DNA of 64,000 nt from CAZYBU01 sp964645775. Its GTDB lineage: Bacteria > Spirochaetota > UBA4802 > UBA5550. The position numbers and the translations under genes are program-made. The DNA is taken from the NCBI GenBank assembly GCA_964645775.1, contig CAZYBU010000003.1:62001-126000 (forward strand), in the 5' to 3' direction. Of the stretch, positions 60,853 through 64,000 are shown piece by piece. Each line of letters opens with the position of its first letter. The first letter of the stretch is position 1. Under the pieces are notes generated by a model. That model had not been told where the DNA came from and did not search any database. It worked only from the letters and a program-made list of their open reading frames with translations.

Positions 60853-61170
60853 ATGAATGATATTCAGACGGAAATCGTCAGCAGCAACCTGGAGCTGACC
60901 TTTACTTCAGGCGAGATTAATATCTATAACACAAGTGATATTGAGAAATTCTTCCTCGATTTCGACAAAAAAAACGGCAAGAAATACGATATCGTAACCT
61001 TTAACCTGAAAAACGTGGAGACCCTTGATTCCTCAGCCATGGGCTTCCTGGTTCGAACCCATCTTTACCTCGCGCGGCGAAAAAAGGACTTTGTCCTTGC
61101 CAACCTGACCTCCCGGGTAAAAGAGACCTTTGAGAACACCAGACTGAACAGGGACTTCACGATTGTCTGA
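60853..61170 (+). CDS. STAS-domain anti-anti-sigma factor-like protein
   Basis: The 105-residue protein is a single STAS domain: LELTFTSGEINIYNTSDIEKFFLDF, then FNLKNVETLDSSAMGFLVRTHLYLARRKKDFVLANL. The Ser pair in LDSSAMGF is the usual phosphorylation site. It lies between cheX and thyX, and has its own transcription after the cheX terminator. It could act with the GHKL protein (4021-4551) or the sensor-STAS pair. Confidence 0.9.
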   Translation: MNDIQTEIVSSNLELTFTSGEINIYNTSDIEKFFLDFDKKNGKKYDIVTFNLKNVETLDSSAMGFLVRTHLYLARRKKDFVLANLTSRVKETFENTRLNRDFTIV

Positions 61171-61204
61171 CAATTCATGATGAGGCGATCTGACAGGCGC
61201 GTTC

Positions 61205-61846
61205 TTACAGCTCCGAGGTCGCCGTCCAGTCGGTTTCATCAATGATAAAATCTCCGAAGACAGCGGGGGCCTGTTTCTGCATGATCTTCAGCATATTCAG
61301 AGTAACCCGGCGTATCTCCCACTGGGCGGCTTTTTCAAGCCGCAACTCGAAGATGAACCTCAATTCCCGGAAATTAGCGGAGAAGACAATCTGGCTCTCC
61401 AGGGCGTTAGGCAGGACAAATCGGGCGTCCTGTTTCTTTATTCCAAGTTCACGGAGTTTCCCATAGGTCTGGCGGCTTCTCTCCATGAACTCCCGGTAAA
61501 CGGCGAGGGCCTCCCCGCCGGTCTCCAGGAAGGCGGGCGGAATTATGTAACTGAATTCTTTTTCATCCACGTACCTCTGTGACTGCTGAGAAAAACTGGC
61601 AAGACGATGACGCACAAGCTGGTGGGTAAAGGCCCGGGAGGCGCCGAGAATACGAAATGACGCTGATGCGTGTTCCAGGATCGAGTGGTGTCCCCTGCGG
61701 ATACTTCTTTGAATAAAACTTTCGCTGCTCCCTTCGGTTATCCTGTCCAGAGAGAGGTAGCAGGTCCGACCCGCCTCTTCAATCAGTTTTTCGGCGTCAG
61801 GTGTTATCGCGAGGAGCTGGACTTCCGGCTCGAGGATCTCATTCAT
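61205..61846 (-). CDS. thyX: Flavin-dependent thymidylate synthase
   Basis: ThyX methylates dUMP to dTMP using methylenetetrahydrofolate, NADPH and FAD. The signature RHRxxSxxxxSxR is RHRLASFSQQSQR near residue 80. Also conserved is SIRRGHHSILEHASASF, which helps bind FAD. At 213 residues it is a normal length. The start overlaps the rnfA stop by 4 bases, so it is at the end of the rnf operon. No thyA is seen in the window. Confidence 0.96.
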   Translation of the reverse strand: MNEILEPEVQLLAITPDAEKLIEEAGRTCYLSLDRITEGSSESFIQRSIRRGHHSILEHASASFRILGASRAFTHQLVRHRLASFSQQSQRYVDEKEFSYIIPPAFLETGGEALAVYREFMERSRQTYGKLRELGIKKQDARFVLPNALESQIVFSANFRELRFIFELRLEKAAQWEIRRVTLNMLKIMQKQAPAVFGDFIIDETDWTATSEL

Positions 61847-62442
61847 ATCTTCATCCCGGAAAATCCGAGAAAAGCAAGGGCCAGCAGTCCGGCCGTGACA
61901 AAGGTGATGGGAAGGCCCTGGAGATTTTTAGGCACCCTGGCCAGTTCAAGACGCTCACGAATACCGGCCATGAGAAGAAGGGCCAGTGTAAAACCGAGCC
62001 CGGCTCCAAACCCCTGCACAACAGACTTCAAAAGCCCCATCTCCGCGTCCATGAACCCCGAATTAACATTAAGAACGGCAACGCCCAGGACGGCACAGTT
62101 GGTTACGATAAGGGGCAGAAAGATTCCCAGGGCCTCGTAGAGGGTGGGTGAAATCTTCTCTATCGTCATTTCCACCAGCTGTACCAGGGATGCGATTACA
62201 AGGATAAAGGAGACAGTCCTCAGATAGATAATATCATGGGGGATAAGAATATACTTGTAAATAAGGAACGTGATAAAGGAGGCGAGGGTCATGACAAAGA
62301 TAACGGCCAGACCCATCCCGATAGAGGAATCGATCTTCCGGGATACACCGATAAATGGACAGAGCCCCAGCATCTGGGAAAGGACGTAATTGTTGATAAA
62401 AATCGTTGAGATAAGTATGGTGAAGAGAATCTCGACTTCCAT
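61843..62442 (-). CDS. rnfA: Rnf complex subunit A
   Basis: The 199-residue protein has six membrane spans (FTILISTIFINNYVLSQMLGLCPFIGVSRKIDS, MGLAVIFVMTLASFITFLIYKYIL) with the RnfA/NqrE CxxF-type Cys in LGLCPF. It is part of the membrane ion-translocating ferredoxin:NAD+ oxidoreductase. It ends in the ATG of thyX. Confidence 0.95.
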   Translation of the reverse strand: MEVEILFTILISTIFINNYVLSQMLGLCPFIGVSRKIDSSIGMGLAVIFVMTLASFITFLIYKYILIPHDIIYLRTVSFILVIASLVQLVEMTIEKISPTLYEALGIFLPLIVTNCAVLGVAVLNVNSGFMDAEMGLLKSVVQGFGAGLGFTLALLLMAGIRERLELARVPKNLQGLPITFVTAGLLALAFLGFSGMKI

Positions 62443-62444
62443 GG

Positions 62445-63038
62445 TTACCCCTTCCTTCTCGAGTTAATTGCGTTCATGCCCCAGATCATAAGTCCAAGGG
62501 TTATAAAGGCGCCCGGGGCCAGGATCATGGCCGAAGATGGCTCCATACCGGGTACCAGGGTGTACCCGAGTAATTTATTTGCCCCCAGGGTCTCCCTGAA
62601 AAAGGCCAGAACCGTCAGGGTGAATCCGAATCCGAACCCCATTCCCAGGCCGTCAATTATGGAAGGGAAAATGGAGTTTTTTGAAGCAAACTCCTCCGCC
62701 CGTCCCATGATCATGCAGTTGACAACTATAAGGGGTATGAAGATACCGAGGGCCTTGTAGACCTCCGGCTGAAAGGCGTTCATGGTCAACTCCACGATGG
62801 TTACGAAACTGGCAATAATGGTAATAAAGACGGGAATGCGGACGTGCCCCGGGACCAGGTTTTTAATGATGGAGACCAGGACATTGGAGCTGACAAGGAC
62901 AAAAGTTGTTGCGAGGGTCATCCAGAGGGCGTTAGATACCGATGTGGTGACCGCCAGTGTGGGGCATAGCCCCAGGCCCAGGACCAGGATCGGGTTTTTT
63001 TCCCAGATACCCTTTGTGAATTCCTTCACATAGTCCAT
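62445..63038 (-). CDS. rnfE: Rnf complex subunit E
   Basis: The 197-residue protein has six spans and the RnfE signature (GIWEKNPILVLGLGLCPTLAVTTSVSNALWMTLATTFVLV). The conserved Cys in LGLCPTLAV aligns with the Cys of RnfA and is thought to take part in an iron-sulfur or disulfide site. GAGGTGAATTA precedes the ATG. Confidence 0.95.
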   Translation of the reverse strand: MDYVKEFTKGIWEKNPILVLGLGLCPTLAVTTSVSNALWMTLATTFVLVSSNVLVSIIKNLVPGHVRIPVFITIIASFVTIVELTMNAFQPEVYKALGIFIPLIVVNCMIMGRAEEFASKNSIFPSIIDGLGMGFGFGFTLTVLAFFRETLGANKLLGYTLVPGMEPSSAMILAPGAFITLGLMIWGMNAINSRRKG

Positions 63039-63748
63039 TAATTCACCTCCCCGGTTTTATTCTTATTCACGTTCTGATCTTTTTCCTCTTCCGGGGCCGG
63101 AATTTCGACCTCTTTTTTCAGCAGACTCATGCCCCGGTCGATCGCATCTATCACGGCCTTCGCGGTGATAGTGGCTCCCGTAATGGAGGTAATGGCGTTC
63201 TTCTCCTTAAGGTCATCACTCATGGAGGGGGTCCAGTCCCCCTTTTGGACTATCTGGATTTTCTCGGTCAGGTCAAGACCGGAAAACTGCCGCTGGAACC
63301 AGGGTTCCCCCGGCTTCTCCTCTCCTCCTCTCCCGAAAAGCTTTCCAAAAAAGGTGGTGGTGGAAGCTACCTCCGTACAGCGTGCCCCGAGGCCCGGCGT
63401 CTCCGTCTGCTGAAGGATAGATATGCCGAGCACCTTCCCCCGGTCATTCACTCCTACCATGATACGGATATCCCCGCTATAGCCGGGCTCAGAAGAGATA
63501 TAAGCGTACCCTTTTCGGCCATCCTTCCGTGCCGGCCAGTATGTGAACTCCTTTCCCTCAATATCCGCGGTTACCTTCTCTTTAATGTCGAAGCCCGGAA
63601 GAACGTTCGAAAGGGCCCGTTGTTCTTTCTCACGTTGCTGTCTCTCGATACTGGGCTGAGTCACCTCCCGGATATGGGAGAGGGAAAGCGCGGCGACAAA
63701 GGTGGCCACGGTCAGAACGAAGGCCGGTTTCAGTATGGCACCTGTCAT
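63038..63748 (-). CDS. rnfG: Rnf complex subunit G (FMN-binding)
   Basis: An N-terminal span (FVLTVATFVAALSLSHIREV) anchors a periplasmic domain with the covalent FMN motif SGATxT: SITGATITAKAV near residue 190. It passes electrons between RnfD and other parts of the complex. It overlaps rnfE by one base and rnfD by 4 bases. Confidence 0.94.
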   Translation of the reverse strand: MTGAILKPAFVLTVATFVAALSLSHIREVTQPSIERQQREKEQRALSNVLPGFDIKEKVTADIEGKEFTYWPARKDGRKGYAYISSEPGYSGDIRIMVGVNDRGKVLGISILQQTETPGLGARCTEVASTTTFFGKLFGRGGEEKPGEPWFQRQFSGLDLTEKIQIVQKGDWTPSMSDDLKEKNAITSITGATITAKAVIDAIDRGMSLLKKEVEIPAPEEEKDQNVNKNKTGEVN

Positions 63749-64000
63749 GCACGGGCCTCCTTTTCTACGCGGCCGAATATCTTCGGACGTGTGTAGCGAT
63801 CAATAAGGGGCACCAGGGCGTTCATAAGCAGGATGGAGTAGGAGACCCCCTCCGGGTACCCCCCCCATACACGAATGACAAAGGTAATGATACCACATCC
63901 TGCCGCGAAAATGATCATCCCCTTCGGCGTAACCGGGGATGTTGTCATGTCGGTGGCCATGAAGAAAGCCCCCAGGACAAGCCCGCCTGAAAGGATATGG
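63745..64000 (-). CDS. rnfD: Rnf complex subunit D (5' end beyond window)
   Basis: The visible C-terminal part of about 84 residues reads GGLVLGAFFMATDMTTSPVTPKGMIIFAAGCGIITFVIRVWGGYPEGVSYSILLMNALVPLIDRYTRPKIFG. The FMATD...TSP stretch is the conserved covalent-FMN region of RnfD/NqrB, and GGYPEGVSYSILLMNALVPLID is the family's last span. The frame continues past the window end at 64000. Confidence 0.93.
   Translation of the reverse strand, partial: HILSGGLVLGAFFMATDMTTSPVTPKGMIIFAAGCGIITFVIRVWGGYPEGVSYSILLMNALVPLIDRYTRPKIFGRVEKEARA

Noticed and set aside
1..64000. CRISPR array, rRNA or tRNA genes
   Set aside because: No regular direct-repeat array and no cloverleaf or rRNA signature was found.

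Overview
This window looks like a chromosomal segment of a free-living, anaerobic or microaerophilic, diderm bacterium, most probably a member of the Spirochaetota. The strongest lineage marker is a P83/100-family periplasmic coiled-coil protein (10311-12038), a family known mainly from spirochaetes. CheX-type chemotaxis phosphatase, a GH13-GT5 glycogen synthase fusion, lptE-holA, OmpA-like and outer-membrane barrel proteins fit a diderm spirochaete. The assignment is inferred from gene content, not from a phylogeny. The left edge cuts a histidine kinase-receiver gene and the right edge cuts rnfD. A 10-base run of N at 29199-29208 marks an assembly gap.

Layout. 1-9.3 kb: hybrid kinase, valS with a small cupin, GHKL regulator, transglutaminase-like and CapA-like exported proteins, and a PlsC-GNAT acyltransferase. 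9.3-21.7 kb: GDPD, P83/100, OmpA-like protein, an SSS symporter with its small accessory protein, a sulfotransferase, exported proteins, and a multi-PAS diguanylate cyclase. 21.8-28.5 kb: a redox block, with a split superoxide reductase/desulforedoxin pair divergent from a ferredoxin plus two complete 2-oxoacid:ferredoxin oxidoreductases (a two-polypeptide Kor-like enzyme and a four-subunit Por-like enzyme). 28.5-37 kb: thioesterase, FKBP lipoprotein, a phospholipid operon (truncated HAD, PlsC, diacylglycerol kinase-like) and a divergent galactose locus (galE / galK-alpha-galactosidase). 37-42.5 kb: HEAT-repeat protein, TetR regulator, a decayed DUF4143 ATPase fragment and the lptE-holA operon. 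42.6-53.5 kb: a 1618-aa amylase-glycogen synthase fusion translationally coupled to an AAA+ ATPase, queF with a coupled lipoprotein, and a PlsB-like acyltransferase with a coupled lipase. 53.8-54.6 kb: an AT-rich, largely non-coding stretch with a hydrolase relic. 54.7-61.2 kb: a triple-rhodanese lipoprotein interrupted by an in-frame UGA, then a signalling cluster (STAS-zinc ribbon, membrane sensor, CheX, STAS). 61.2-64 kb: thyX and the rnfDGEA genes.

How it fits together. The Kor and Por enzymes would reduce ferredoxin, and Rnf would couple ferredoxin oxidation to ion pumping that could drive the symporter. The superoxide reductase would protect these oxygen-labile enzymes. Galactosides would be split and phosphorylated by the gal locus and could feed glycogen made by the fusion enzyme.

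The most notable observation is at 54684-56105. A UGA codon sits exactly where the catalytic cysteine of a CGGxxC-type rhodanese loop belongs and is followed at the right distance by a SECIS-like hairpin with a GGUC loop. It is best read as one selenocysteine-containing triple-rhodanese lipoprotein rather than two genes. I found no CRISPR array, tRNA, rRNA or intact insertion sequence.
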